Shown: positions 1 to 13,079 of the stretch, one piece after another
Layout: each line of letters begins with the position of its first letter
How positions within the stretch are numbered: the stretch's first letter is position 1
The notes under the pieces: generated by a model
Database searches by the model: none
What the model was told of the DNA's origin: nothing
The model's input: the letters and a program-made list of their open reading frames with translations, nothing else
Position numbers and translations under genes: made by a program
Assembly: GCA_948567375.1 (NCBI GenBank)
Contig: OX419757.1
Coordinates: 15,514,974 to 15,578,973 of the forward strand
DNA: 64,000 nucleotides
DNA from: Lunularia cruciata
Lineage: Eukaryota > Streptophyta > Marchantiopsida > Lunulariales > Lunulariaceae
Reading direction: 5' to 3'

Positions 1-1200
1 TATTCATTCTATATGTGGGTAGTTTTGATTTATAGACATGGGTAGTTTTCATATCTAATTATATTTGATCTGGTGATGTGCATCTTTATGCTGAATATCT
101 CACTTGACATTACTTTCTTATATATATAAGAAAAAAGAAAGATGAGAATTTTCTACAAACATGTATTTTTATAATAAATAATTTATCAATAGAAATTGGA
201 ATATGAGTACAATTTTAGAAAGATTTATGCAAAGTATAAAAAATTTGAAAAGTTCCTCAAAATATTTAAATGCTTTGTTATTTTTCAAACAATTGACATT
301 ATTGTAGAGTTGCTAGTTGCTTTCTTTCTAAGTATCCCTTACTCTTCAATATATTAATATTTTTATCTGCAATTCTCAAGTATCTCTTCTTACTCAATAT
401 AATGATTTTTTTTACCGTTGGTGATGATTGTGGTTATCATCTTTTATTGGTAACAACTAGTTAGAGTTCTTATCAAGTTTGAGCATATTGATTAATTACT
501 CATTAGACAAAGACTTATGAGAGAAGTATAAAGTATAAAGAGAGTTTATTCCTATAAAAATATTCTACTTCTTGTGCTCTTATAGTTACTGTAAAGTGTT
601 GTATATGTATCAATATGCATACATTTTGAAATGATATGATATGCAAATATCTCTTGGTCTTTTACTGCAAGTTATTGGCTTTTTATCAATCTAAAAGCTA
701 GTGAAGACAATAGTTTTATCGCTTATCCAAAGCACAAAAGAAGAAAATTGATGATTGTATGGGAGGACAAGAGTAGAGTAATATATTGATTGAGAAGTAT
801 TGTATTTTTTTCTTGTGAAGGTTGTGTAGTTTTTGAAATTTTGTATTATTATTCTTTCATAGTAGTTTAGTACCTCATTCAAGAATAAGATTTTATACAT
901 GGATGAAGAAATTATTTTTTGATGAAAAGTCTATTTACCATACTCATCATGCAAGATTTTATGACTAAGTTTACCATCATTATACTTCCAATTTTATAAA
1001 AGATATACTAATCATAATTAAGGTTGCAATTCTATATAATAAGAATAAGAATATTAATGTCCTATATTGACAGCAAAAATTGTAGAGTCACGAGTAAAGA
1101 ATCATATCACCTTAGTTAAAGCTACTTGTACTGATTTGTTTTTGTGAACTTTTGTATTTTTAGTTTTATGTTCTTTTCTTAAGCTTATGCTAAGCTATAG
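1..1200. other. AT-rich intergenic DNA, nothing recognised
   Basis: Strongly AT-rich sequence with short homopolymer runs and no reading frame that resembles a protein. No RNA gene, terminal repeat or duplicated block was seen. It is best read as decayed intergenic DNA at the edge of the transposon-rich part of the window. Confidence 0.5.
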
Positions 1201-1899
1201 ACTTATCGGGGATAGAAAATAGTTTTATATTGCTTGCCTTTGGAGTGCAAGGCAATTGCACTAGTGAGAAGAATAAGCACAAAGGAGGAAGTGTACATGG
1301 AATAAATGAAACCAAAAAAGGTAATTCAAAGGAAGGTTTGCATCAAAGAAATGAAAGACAAAAAACCTTTGCCTTGGAAGATCTTCAGCCCAAAGGAAGT
1401 ACAACAATTTGAATGTGTGACAACTCACAAAGTATCAAATTGCAGTAATATGTAAGTAATCATTTGTTCCCATAGAGATATTGGTCAAGAATGACTGAAT
1501 ACAAAAAGTAACAAAATAGTTTGTTTGATCACTTCTTTAACCTCTTGGGTAGAAAAAAACAAACAAAACAGTACATCAAACATCAATCTGGTGTCTTATA
1601 GTACTTGTATTGTCACTTGAAATCACAATTCTTCAACATTGTTCCACTTAAAATCAATTGTGATGATTTAGTTAATGAATACTTTGTCACAAAATCACTC
1701 TTTCTTGAAATAGCATTCCATCCTCTTGCAAGGCACAAGTTCTGAATCAGACTAACTCCACATCAATGTCAAGCTCATGTCTACAAATGTTGAGTACTAA
1801 CAACACTACAATTCAAAAAGATATGTCAAGGTATTGCTTTGTAAGTGTTTCACTTAGGATCCAACACACAAAAGGAAATCTGGGCTTCAAAATCTAACA

Positions 1900-4061
1900 T
1901 TTGACTACACCTTCAATTGCATCCAAATTTCCTCAAGCATTCATAGAAAACCATATTCAGTTGACACTCAAAATTTAGAAAGTGATGAGTACTAAAAAAG
2001 TACTTCACTTTATTCATCTTCTTCTCATATTGAGTACAAAACACTTCAAATGTTTGTACTAAGTAGTCAAATCACTTGGAGGTTACAAAAAACTATCTAA
2101 TTGTCATAACTACTTCCACTAGTGTTGCAAATATGAAGCAACTCTACTCACAAAATTGCTACTTTGGGTCTATGACTGCTATTGAATTAGATAAGATCCG
2201 AGTTGTCCCCCTACTTTAGCTTTGTCACTTGAGGCAACTACTCCAATTTTAGGCATTTTGGGTCACTCTATATCTATTATTGTCTCTTCTTCATATGTAT
2301 ATACCTCCACCATAATTATATCCACCATTACTACACTTCTCTCTCTAACTATCTCAAGTACTTTGGGTAACTCCTCCAAATCCACATGCACTCCAATGTC
2401 TACTACTTCAACTTGGGTTCATGTTGGACTAGATAATAAAGCAATAATACTATCACTTTGTGTTTCACTAAGTCTAATCTAATGTAGAAGGTATTTAATA
2501 CTTCACCCAATTTTCTATCTACATCTTTTCTAAGATTAATCAACAACCTATCTAGATCCATATTGTGAGCCTACTTGCAACAAGTCTCTTGCACTTGCCA
2601 CTTCAATTCATGGAGATACATCTCATGTAATTAACCATTGGTCTCTAGACTCAACATCACCTTGAATTGATGAGTGGCTAATTGGATGGAGTCAAATCCT
2701 TTCCCTTCAAGCCTTGCCTTATATCAGGTTTGGTCAACAACCCAAAGTCATTCCACCTTTAGTTGAGCCTAAAGAATATTTACCTCTTCATTGTGTTGCA
2801 CTTCCAAGTTCTTGATATACTCCTCTTATTTTGCCAACTTGGATTTTGACTAATATATTAATTGGTGAAGCCTCTATTCTTCTAGCACTTGCTTTCTAAC
2901 ATCTAAGGTCTACTCTTGATCCTTGTGATCCACCATCTCTTGCAATTTGGATAGTATGTTGGCTTGTTGCTTGAGTCGTATTGCCTACTGACTAAGTTCT
3001 TTGTTCATGCATGCAAGCTCCTCCTCCATTGTAAACAACTCCTCTTTCTTCTTGTGAAGTTCTTTCCTTTGTTGGTTGAGGTACTTTACTCATTGATCAG
3101 AGCTTCCCTACAAGTCTTTTGACAATTGCTTGTGTACCATTGCATTGACCTAAAGTACTTTGGCTTTGTAATGTACTTGCATTAGGCTCAACTACAATTC
3201 TCTTCTTTCTTCTTGCAACTTCCTAACCAATTGTAGCTCAATCTTCATATCAAGACACTCCACTTTGGGTAATTGCTCCTACAAATACACAACCAATGGA
3301 TACAATATACTCAACTTGTAATTAACTCCCTAAAACATGGTATCTTCCCTTGCTTCTTCTACTTCAGACTCAATGATATTCATCTTTGGTTGGGTTCTTT
3401 GTCATCTTACTCCAACACAAGGTTCATCAATGTCCACTGCCTTGTCTTCACCTAGGTCACTTCAGGTTGTCCTTTGGTCATGCTATTACCATTGTGCATG
3501 TTGTACAAATACTCAAGCCTGTGCCACTTCTTCCGATTCTTCATTGTTGGGTAAGTCCATACATGGAGTGTCCACACCGTCCACTCTTGCAATCTCCTCA
3601 TGAAAATTCCTAATCTAAATGAGCATCTTCTTTATCTATAATCTCTTGTTGTCCTTTAGGTTCACCCTTGCTCCCTATCTTTGAGTCTCAAGTCCTCAAC
3701 TTTAGTTATTCCTCTTTGTACTCCAAATTGGACTTGGCTTCCTCCTTTTCTAAACTAGAAGAAAAATCTACTATAGTAGTGACTTGAGGAAGGTTCACTC
3801 ATCATTTTGTTCTTCTCATTGAGGATGAAGTGGCATCCTTGGGTCGGTACCTCTTCCTTGTCTTTGGGACCCAAGTTGTTATTACCTTCTCACGCCTTGT
3901 CTTTACAAGTATTGATTGTTCTTCTTCATCTCTTTGATGTATCTTGCCTCAACTAAATCAACCCGCTTGAGAGGGGCTTCCCATCAAAGATTCAACCTAG
4001 AATATCTATCATTTTGCAGATGGCTTTTGAATAGAAATGAGACAATAAACACCGATGTTCC
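1900..4061 (-). pseudogene. Decayed coiled-coil coding region of an unclassified retroelement (family B-like)
   Basis: Read on the minus strand, about 2,500-3,300 gives a broken frame very rich in Lys, Glu, Gln and Leu, as in a long coiled coil; about 3,650-3,930 gives a Lys/Arg-rich stretch. The style matches the plus-strand remnant at 17,100-18,500, so both probably derive from one retroelement group. No reverse transcriptase or integrase was recognised. The family A element 4,067-9,671 is inserted here, so this block and the block at 9,677-11,640 were once continuous. The remnant is heavily broken. Confidence 0.35.
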
Positions 4062-4066
4062 TTGGC

Positions 4067-4491
4067 TGTAAAAGACCAAAACCAAGGAGAGAAATAGGAG
4101 AATGGAAACTCACATTGGGACACTTGAATGAGGGAAACTCCGAATGCCTAGCATGAGCTTTGGCTTTGGTATTTATAGGTAGCATACAAGGCACTTGAGA
4201 AGCTTCTCAAGAAGCTTCCTCAAGCCACTTTCTTAGAGTGCAAGCCAAGTTAACTAGGAAGCTTCTCAAGAAGCTTCCTTCTAGAAGCCGCCTACTTGGC
4301 ATGCAAGCTAAGCTAGTTGGAAGCTTCTAGAAGCTTCCTTCTAGAAGCTACTTACTTAAGGTGCAAGCTAAGCTAACCGGGAAGCTTCCAAAGAAGCTTC
4401 CTAGATACTTCCGGAATATTCTAGGCTAATTTGTCTTATGTGCTACTTTGTGAGCCTGATTGACTTTGTCGCTAAACTCCATATTGTTACA
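4067..4491 (-). repeat. 3' LTR of family A copy 1
   Basis: Runs TG...CA on the minus strand, 425 bp. The TATA box CTATAAAT is at 4,171-4,178. The U3 half is full of GAAGCTTC palindromes, including the heat-shock-element run at 4,319-4,338. It matches the 5' LTR at 9,260-9,671 almost base for base. Confidence 0.92.
4319..4338 (-). promoter_or_regulatory. Perfect heat-shock-element run in LTR U3
   Basis: Bases 4,320-4,337 read GAAGCTTCTAGAAGCTTC. This is four inverted nGAAn boxes at the canonical spacing GAAnnTTCnnGAAnnTTC, which is the consensus for heat-shock factor trimers. It lies about 145 bp upstream of the LTR TATA box in the element's own direction. The match to the consensus is seen directly; heat induction is inferred. 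The 5' LTR carries a three-box version at 9,514-9,526, which still meets the usual minimum. Confidence 0.6.
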
Positions 4492-4505
4492 TATTCCCCC
4501 GCCGC
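4492..4505 (-). other. Polypurine tract of family A copy 1
   Basis: On the minus strand a G-rich purine run (GGGGGAATA) directly precedes the 3' LTR, where plus-strand DNA synthesis is primed in LTR elements. The plus-oriented copy 2 has the equivalent GGTGGGGAAATA at 28,691-28,702. Confidence 0.75.
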
Positions 4506-7500
4506 TAGTTGGTGACATCCTTGTTGCCAGTGAAGCTTCGAATTCCTAGATGGCCATCTGTGCATTGTAAGGTGAGAAAGAGGTTCCCAAGTGGCATCAT
4601 GAAGGAGATACCCTTTCCAAAGGACCTTGTACTCCGTATGTTGGCGACGGCCTTGTTGAATGAGGCGACGCGCAAGGATACAATCAACTTTGTACTCCTC
4701 ATGATCATTGATAGGGATAGGAAGAGGGGGAGGTTGGACTCAAGAGGAAAAGGAAGAGGGGTTAGGAACAAAGGGTTTCAACTTGGAAACATGAAAGACA
4801 AGATGGATACGCATGTGACAAGGCAAGGCAAGACGATAAGCAACAAGAGAGACAATTTGGGTGATATCAAAGGGTCATATCCAATTAGGGGGTATCAAGT
4901 GGGAGAGGGAGGTTACTAGAGGATAGCATGACTTTATCACCGACTTCGAAGGTGAGATCTTGACGATGGTGGTCCGCATATTGTTTTTGGCGATTCTGAG
5001 CAACAAGGAGGTGAGACTTGGCTTGTTGGAGAGATTGGATATAGTGGTCAAGAATGTGGAAGTATGAGGAACCTGAGATGGAGTGGGAGCAAGAAGAGAA
5101 TCTGGAACAAGCAGATCTTGGCCAAAATTGAGAAAGAAAGGAGAGAATCCGGTGCTTGCCTGTTTGGAATTGTTGTAGGCAAATTCAGCAGTGGCAAGAC
5201 ATTCATTCCAATTGGTATGGTGGACATTGACAAAGGCATGCAACATATCCTCCAATGTATGATTTGCACGTTCGGTTTGTCCATCAATTTGAGGATGATA
5301 GGCCTTGGACAAAGCAAGCTTGGTGCCGAGTATCTAAAAGAGTGCTTGCCAAAACTTCCCGGTAAAGTGAGGATCACGGTCGGAGATGAGTACGCATGGC
5401 ATTCCATGATGCTTGAAGACATTGTCAAAGTAGATTTGCGATAGAGCATCCACGGTATCACAGGTTGGTGCCAAGTGGATTTGCTTACTAAGCTTATCCA
5501 CAAACACCACAATGGTGGTGTGTCCTTGTTTTGTCTTTGGCAAGGATGTGATGAGATCCAAGCTCACATGCTCCCAACGAGCCGATGGAACGACAAGCAG
5601 TTGAAGGAGTCCACCTTGCTTTTGGTTGCTGGCCTTGTTACGTTGGCAGCTCTCACACGATTGGACAAATTCTTGAACATCCCGTGTCATGTTGGGCCAC
5701 CACCATTGATATTGGAGGGTACCCAAGGTCTTGTCCACACCCATGTGACCAGCGATGGGTAAATCATGGGGTTCTTGAAGGCGCACAAGTTGAAGATCAC
5801 CTTTGGCTGGAACATAGATCCGGTCCGCATGGAATAGAAGGCCTTCCTTCAAGGAGAAGGTGTTGTACTCCTTGTCACCTGTTGTTAGCCGACCATGTAC
5901 AATTTGGAAGAAGAGATCTTGCTGTAGAGCTAACCAAAACTCGTTATGAATCTTGGGATCAATTGACATTGTCGTAATTGCTTCCGCGATGAGAGGAAGA
6001 GACTTCAAATCAGGTCGTCGTGATAGAGCATCAAGGATGACATGGAACCAACCTGGTTTGTACTCAAGTTTGATGTCAAACAATTGGAGTTGCTCTTCCC
6101 ATCGATGATGCCAACTCTTCATGTGCTCTAGGTGTAAGGTCTGCAACAATGGCTTGTGATCAGTTTGCATGATCACTTGTTTCCCCAAGAGATAATGCCT
6201 CCATACCTTGGTGGCATATACCATTGCAAGTTGTTCTGATCTTGAGCAGAGTAATTTCTTTCAGCTGTATTTAGTCGGCGAGACACAAAGGCAATAGGAT
6301 GTAGTCCATCTGGAAATTCTTGTTGCAACACAACTCCAATTGCAAAGTTAGAAGCATCAAAATCAACCACACAAGGTAGTTGAGGATCATATGGTTGAAG
6401 AAGGGTTCTTGAAGACACCATATGCTTTAACTTCTAGAATGATTTTCATGCTTGGTGGCCATTGGAAGCTTGAGTTCTTTCCCAACAAGTCAGTCAATGG
6501 TGCAGCCACGTGAGCATAATAGTGGATGAACCGTCGGTAAAAACTGGCCAATTCATTGAATGATTGTACTCCGGTAGTATCCTTTGGGGTAGGCCAATCA
6601 GTAATGGCCTTGATCTTCTCTTCTTCCATCTTGATCCCCTCTAATGAGATCTTATGACCCAAGAAGGTAACCTCCTTCTGCCAAAAAGCACACTTTGACT
6701 TCTTGCAATAAAATTTCCACTGTCCTAGTCGTCTTAGGACTTCTCACACATGATTCTTGTGTTCTACCTTTGTCCTACTATAGATTAAGATATCATCTAA
6801 GAACACTACCACGGACTGATCCAGTAGTCCCTCCAACACCCAATGCATCTGATCCATGAAGACTATTAGAGCATTAGTGAGTCCAAAAGGTAGAACTCTC
6901 TACTCAAAATGTCCATATTTTGTGCAAAAGGTAGTCTTTTGCACGTCCTCTCCTTCAATAGGAATTTGCCAATAGCCGCTACAAAGATCTAGCTTGGAAA
7001 AGTAGCGTGCTCCACTTAATTGATCAAGTAGGTCATCGATCCGAGGCAAGGAATATGCATTCTTCATGGTTTGCTTATTGAGCCCATGGTAATCAATACA
7101 GAAACAAATTCCTCCATCCTTCTTTGGAACAAATAATACCGGTGCTCCCCATGAAGAGGTACTATGTCGCATGAAATCCTTCTCCAACAACTCTGTAAGT
7201 GTTGTTCGTAACTCCTCCAACTCCTTTGGTGAGAGCCGATAGATTGGTCTACTCACTGGAGTACTCCCTGGCAATAACTCAATCTTGAAGGGCATACCTC
7301 AATCAGAGGGTAATCCCTTTGGCAGATCATCCGGAAACACATCTGCAAACTCCTGAACTATCCAATCAACCGTTGCTTGATGCAGCACCTGGCCCTTCTC
7401 AGATTGTTCTTGTGCAATCGGCTTGATCCACACCGTGAATACAGACTTATCTTCCTCTAAAGCTTGCTCTATGGCAGCTTCATTAACAAACTTCCCTTCT

Positions 7501-9246
7501 AGGGACTCATCTCTCTTCCAAGCTTGCTCCATGGTTGCCTTCTTGGCAAACTTCCCATCTTGGACTCATCTCCCTTCCAGATTTGCTCTATGGCTACCTT
7601 CTCAACAAACTTCCCATCTTGGGACTGACTATTCTTAGGTGTCTTACTCAGAGGTGCCAGACAACCTAATCGGAAATTTCTACCTTGGTGTTGTACTTGA
7701 ATTTGACGTCGTGTCCAATTGAATTGAACCTTATGACGTTCAAGCCAAGGTAGACCTAGAATGATATCATAGTGTAGAGGTGCCACTACAAACCTCATAC
7801 ACTCCAAATACTCCTTCCCAATCTTGACGGTAACAGGATGCGAGGTGCGGAATGCAGAACCTTTTCTACCATCCGCCATCATCAAACTACTTCCAATCAC
7901 TGGCTTGATAGGAATACCCAATTCCTTTGCTACTTGCATAGATATGCAATTCTCTGAACTTCTAGAATCAACCAAAATCCTACAACCCCGATTTGATATC
8001 GTACCTTGCAAGTGAAGCAAACTTGCATAGGTGAAGCCTTCAATCCCATTGGGGAAAATCAAGCTCCCAGTAGGCGGCTCAAAATCTCCTATTGGGATTC
8101 TTTGTTTTCTTGATCATTTTGTTCCACAAACTCCATCTGGGCAACTTGTCGAGGTCGGCCATTCTTAAGTGGACATTCAGCAATGCAATGTCCAACTTGG
8201 CGACAATAAAAGCAACCTCCATTTTTTCGTAATCTTTCTCTATTTGCTGTGCCAAGTGGTCTTTTTTGGATAGCATCAATCTCCATTGGTACCGGTTCTT
8301 CCACTCGTGGTACTGGTAGGTTTTGTGTAGGTCAAGGTCGAGACCAAGTTGTTGCAACTAAGGAATCAAAATGCTCAGCCAATTGCATGGCTTCTTCTAA
8401 GTTCTGTGGCTCTTGCATGGTCACCTCCAATCTGGTTCGTGACTTCAATCCTTTCACAAATCGATCCAAAACTTCACCTTCTTGGATATCTAGAATTTGC
8501 ATGATGATATTCTAAAATTGTGTGATGTAGCTTCTCACTGAGCCAATCTGCCTCAACTCCGCCAATTTATCTCGTGCAGCTCAGGTGGCATTTATAGTCT
8601 AAAATCGACCAAGTATTGCATCCTTGAATTTTGCCCATGTCAAAATTGGTGTAACAATTTGTCGTTCAGCTCTTTCTACTCGGAATTGCTACCAAAGTTT
8701 TGTCACACCATCCAATTGGCTAAAAGCCAAGAGAATTTGTTTCCGCTCGTCTTGAAGATTGGTGGCTTCAAAATAACGTTCACAGTCAAACACAAAATTC
8801 TCCACTGTGCTTGGAAGATTCTTGCCTTCAAACACCTTGGGTTTCGGAAATCGAATGCAATCTTCTCCATCTCAAACTGGCGCTCTGTCTATTTGTTCTC
8901 GTCGTTGCTGGTCTCGTTCATCCAACAATCGAGTAAGATGCTCGATTTGTTGTTGCATTGCAAGGATAACATCCGGTATTTCCGCCATCGCTACTACTCT
9001 ATTCCACTACCCTCAATTTATCTAGTTGATTAACACATAGATACAACACATCCACCGTTCTCCATAAGTTACAACTAGAAGTATCAAGGGTTCCTCTAAC
9101 ACGGTGATCATATGTAGAAAATCTTGCCCAAAGTGTGAGGTGATGAGTTGTGTGAAATGATGCTTTGGTAATATCTGGACATGAAAGTCCCAATGGTTTG
9201 GCGGAAGTGGATTTGGTGGTCCATAAATTCCATCCATCCCATTCCT

Positions 9247-9259
9247 GCTCTGATACCAA
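9247..9259 (-). other. Primer-binding site, initiator tRNA-Met
   Basis: The minus strand reads TTGGTATCAGAGC immediately after the 5' LTR. This is the standard plant retrotransposon site complementary to the 3' end of initiator tRNA-Met. It fixes the direction of the element. Confidence 0.9.
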
Positions 9260-9671
9260 TGTAAAAGACCGAAACCGAGGAGAGAAATAGGAGAATGGAA
9301 ACTCACATTGGGACACTTGAATGAGGGAAAACTCCAAATGCCTAGCATGAGCTTTGGCTTTGGTATTTATAGGTAGCATACAAGGCCCTTGAGAAGCTTC
9401 TCAAGAAGCTTCCTCAAGCCACTTTCTTAGAGTGCAAGCCAAGTTAACTAGGAAGCTTCTCAAGAAGCTTCCTTCTAGAAGCCGCCTACTTGGCGTGCAA
9501 GCTAAGCTAGTTGGAAGCTTCTAGAAGCTACTTACTTAAGGTGCAAGCTAAGCTAACCGGGAAGCTTCCCAAGAAGCTTCCTAGATACTTCCAGAATATT
9601 CTAGGCTAATTTGTCTTATGTGCTACTTCGTGAGCCTGACTGACTTCATCGCTAAACTCCATATTGTTACA
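9260..9671 (-). repeat. 5' LTR of family A copy 1
   Basis: 412 bp, TG...CA on the minus strand, with the TATA box at 9,365-9,372 and a three-box heat-shock element at 9,514-9,526. It is followed on the minus strand by the tRNA-Met primer site. On its other side is the target duplication TTGGC (9,672-9,676). Confidence 0.92.
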
Positions 9672-9676
9672 TTGGC

Positions 9677-11640
9677 TATCATTATGTTCAACCCAAAGTA
9701 GAGGTGAGCTGAAAATTGCACAAAGTAATGGGGTGGCAAATCCATTCACCATTGCATAATCATATGCCTCATCCTCTGGTGGAAATATGCCATCCAACTC
9801 ACATTAGCACCTCCAAACATCATGTGGAAAAATATCACTTGTTGCTTCATCAAATATATTATATGATCGGGTTTCATTGTTGCCATCATCACCTTGACAA
9901 TGCTATATTTCACTAGGTTCACATATTTTTGACCTTGCATCCATTCTTCTTCCGCAATTGGCTAAAAGACACCTTCAATCCTACCATTTCGTCTAAGAGG
10001 TCACACTCTTGATTAAAGTTAATTCCTATCAGGTCTCCTTCATCTGATTCCAACACAAGTATCCAATCATCCTCTATCCATCATGTGGGATTTTTGTGCT
10101 TCCCCACTTCCTTAGGTCCCTTCTCACACTTATTGGCTATGATTTGAGTCATCAACTCAATGAAACTAAGATTCTAGTTCTAGGCTACAAAGGTAATTCA
10201 TACCTTGGTCAAGACCTTGAATCAGGCTATCATATGTAACCTCCGAATAGCTAGGTTCTTAACCAAGATAGCAAAAATATTTCTATGTTTATTCTTGGTT
10301 TACATTGTGTCACTCTTGCATTCACAAGCTCTCATAAAAAGTAATCTTATGCTTAGTTCTTTGATTTTTCTACAATTTCTTGCAAGTTCTGAAGTTCTTT
10401 GACTTAACTCTATAAAATTGACATTGCCCATGTCCACTTTTATAGTCTGTCCAACCTCCTATCATTTGTTTGTCTATCTTTAGTCAGGAATTCATACAAA
10501 CCACATGGTTTTGCACAATCTCTTTTGAATATTGCATTGCTCAAATTTCTTTCATATTGATTACACCTTGCCTTTAATTTGTGCAACCCAAGGTAATATT
10601 TTATTAAAGGACTTGGGTTGGTTCACCTTGCTCCAAGGCAAAGTTCCTACCACTCCAACTATCCATTGTACTCTGGTTAAAGTAAAAATGTCTTCCAATT
10701 GGGTTGGCCTTCTATTGTCTATGTCGGTTCAATATACAAAGTACCTTTTTAAGGCAAAGTACATTTCTTTAGAGTAGATTGAATTGAACCTTCCACTCCG
10801 GATCTAAATCTTATCATCTAAATAAATTGCTTTCTTTTCTATTCTTAATTGACTACTTTTACTCCTAAACTATAAAAACTAAAGAATTTGTGTACTACAA
10901 AATGCACCGCCACTTGGAAAAGTAATTGCCATCAAGAGTTGTTATCATACATCAAAGCCTTTGCATATGTAGATTGAGATGATCCAACCACAATTCAATC
11001 ATTGAGTGTGTAATAAGTAAGGTGGGATTATAAAATTAAGGCCAAAGTTAACAATCCTTTACCTTTTGCATATCAAAGTGAGTTACAAGCCACACGCAAT
11101 GACTACTTTCTTCCACCTTTGGTGTCAAGTTTTCATGAGCTCTTATGATAGAAACTCCTCATTTGACTTCATCCAAAAGAGAGAGAGGTAACATGGTGAG
11201 AAGGGGCAGAATAGTGAGCACACCAAGGTAGGGTAAGCACATGCTTGAGATAATTCTTAGACCTGTAGTAGTGATTAAGTAGATATTTCATTATAGAGCA
11301 CAAATAATCCATAGCAAGAAATTGGACTCCTTGATATGAAATGTGGAATTGAATCATGCAATGTTGATTCAAGGAATTCAAAAAAATAGTGATCTTGATA
11401 CCAATAATTCGAAGGAAATCTCTTTGCTTGGACCAAGGAGCATTGAAGAGATATCCTTTGCATATAGAATTCTCCACCAAGAATGATGACCTTAGAGACC
11501 CAATGGCATCAACCATATGAGGGCTTGGAAAATGTCTTGAAGACCTCCTTTGACAAACCAAAGACTTATAATGGGTGGGGTAGCCAATTACCAAGACCTT
11601 GATTGAAGGACTAATGTCAAGGTGGTCATGAAGTTACTTA
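9677..11640 (-). pseudogene. Decayed retroelement-like coding remnant, unclassified
   Basis: Continuation of the host sequence into which family A copy 1 inserted. Minus-strand reading gives broken protein-like pieces at about 9,606-9,940 and 9,960-10,140, the latter acidic and gag-like in style. No domain could be named. About 10,200-11,640 holds only short frames and AT-rich sequence. Function and family are not recognised. Confidence 0.25.
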
Positions 11641-11769
11641 AGCCAAAGTGAATGATGTCGTGAAGTTGACTACTCACTCATTGAAACAGAAATTCCAATA
11701 TGTTTCAATATAATTTCTTCAAGTTCTATAATGCATGTTGTATTAAGGTTAACTCCATGAGCTGAATTA

Positions 11770-13075
11770 TGGGCTGATTTATTATGAGTACTATAGGCTG
11801 ATCTATTATGGGCTCATCTACTGGCTAAGGTTGGGATATTTCACTTTGATGCTAATTATGTGGATAATAGTCCAAAAAAGGCATGCTTAATCTTGTTGGA
11901 AATGCCTTCTCAATATTTTCCCATGGATCCCAAGATCATGGCAAAAAAGGTCTGGAGAAGAACTTATGACCATTTGAAGTTCCTTGTCTTCCCAAACTTG
12001 ATTCCCATAATAAATCTCCTAGTTGGAATCTTACCTTGAACTTCAGGGCTGATTTATCCATGGATATTAATCCAAACAAGGTGTGCTTTATTTCATTGGA
12101 AATGTACTCTCAAGAGCATTCTGTATACACCAAGAGTGCAACAAATAGAGGTATAGAGATAAAGTTATGACCTTTTGAAATTCCTTATCTTCTTGGACTT
12201 GATTCCCATAATGAATTCCCTAACAAATCCTATAAGGAACCCCATAGTTTATTTCTCTTAGTTCACTTTGGGCTAGTTTTTCTATGTATATAGGTCCAAA
12301 AAATGCATGCTTCATTTTGTTAGAAATTTCTTTTCAAGAGCTTCTTGTAAACACAAAGATCATGATATGCAAAGCTTCAGAGAAGAAATTCTGACTATTT
12401 GAAGTTCTTTGTCTTCTTGGACTTGATTCCCTTAGGAAATCCTATAAGAAAACCCTAATTTGAGTCTTTTTGTTCATTTAGATACTTTTTTCTCTATGGA
12501 TACTAGTCCAAATAAGCTATGTTTCATTTTGTTGGAAATGCCTTGTCAAGAGCTTCTTGTTAACACCAAGATTGTGGCAAATAGAGGTCTAGGAAAGAAT
12601 TTGTGACTATTTGAGGTTCCTTGTCTTTTGATACTTAATTCTCACAATGAATTCCTCAATGAATCATGTAAGGAATCCCCTAATTAGAATCTTGCAATTC
12701 ACTTTGGGAGCTTTTTTCTCCATGGATACTTGTCCAAATGGGATTTGCTTCATCTTGTTAGAAATGTCATCTCAAGAGCTTCTTGAAAACACAAAGATTG
12801 TGGCAAATGAAGTTCTAGAGAAGAAGTTATGACCATTTGAAGTTCCATATCTTCTTGGATGTGAACCTTGCACTAAATTCCTTGGTGAATCTCATAGGGA
12901 ATTCATTAGTTGGAGTTCCACAATTCACTTCAATGATGGTTTCTTTGTGAATACTAGTCTAAAAAAAGTACTTTATTTCATTGGAAGCGGCTTATCAAGA
13001 TTTTTCTATTGACACCAAATTTGTGGCAACAAAAGGTCTAGAGAAGAAGTTATAACTATTTGAATATCATGGTTT
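11770..13075. repeat. ~217-bp degenerate tandem repeat array, six units
   Basis: The phrase beginning ATTTGAAG (or a close variant) recurs at 11,972, 12,173, 12,397, 12,609, 12,835 and 13,057, giving spacings of 201, 224, 212, 226 and 222 bp. Each unit also repeats a block like TTCATTTTGTTGGAAATG, then a 'caagagcttcttg' block, then 'tggcaaatagaggtct'. Units are diverged from one another, so the array is old. A TATA-like TTATTTAAAG lies just downstream near 13,231, so the array may be the U3 part of an LTR rather than a free satellite. Confidence 0.75.
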
Positions 13076-13079
13076 CTCA

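Larger units (their letters stand above)
4067..9671 (-). mobile_element. Ty3-type chromovirus LTR retrotransposon, family A copy 1
   Basis: Complete in structure, coding on the minus strand. The 5' LTR is 9,260-9,671 and the 3' LTR 4,067-4,491. The primer-binding site is at 9,247-9,259 and a purine tract abuts the 3' LTR. A perfect 5-bp target duplication TTGGC lies at 4,062-4,066 and 9,672-9,676. Parts in order: gag with a CCHC zinc knuckle (about 8,080-9,230; knuckle near 8,160-8,225), aspartic protease (about 7,750-8,060), reverse transcriptase (about 6,450-7,300), RNase H (about 6,000-6,420), integrase (about 5,050-5,850) and a chromodomain-like C-terminus (about 4,510-4,700). That order is the Ty3 order. 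The coding part is broken, with about ten interruptions. The LTRs differ by about 11 substitutions over 411 aligned bases (near 2.7%), roughly one million years at an assumed 1.3e-8 per site per year. Confidence 0.92.

Noticed and set aside
4509-4919. 136-codon plus-strand frame
   Set aside because: Antisense to the C-terminal pol and chromodomain part of family A copy 1.
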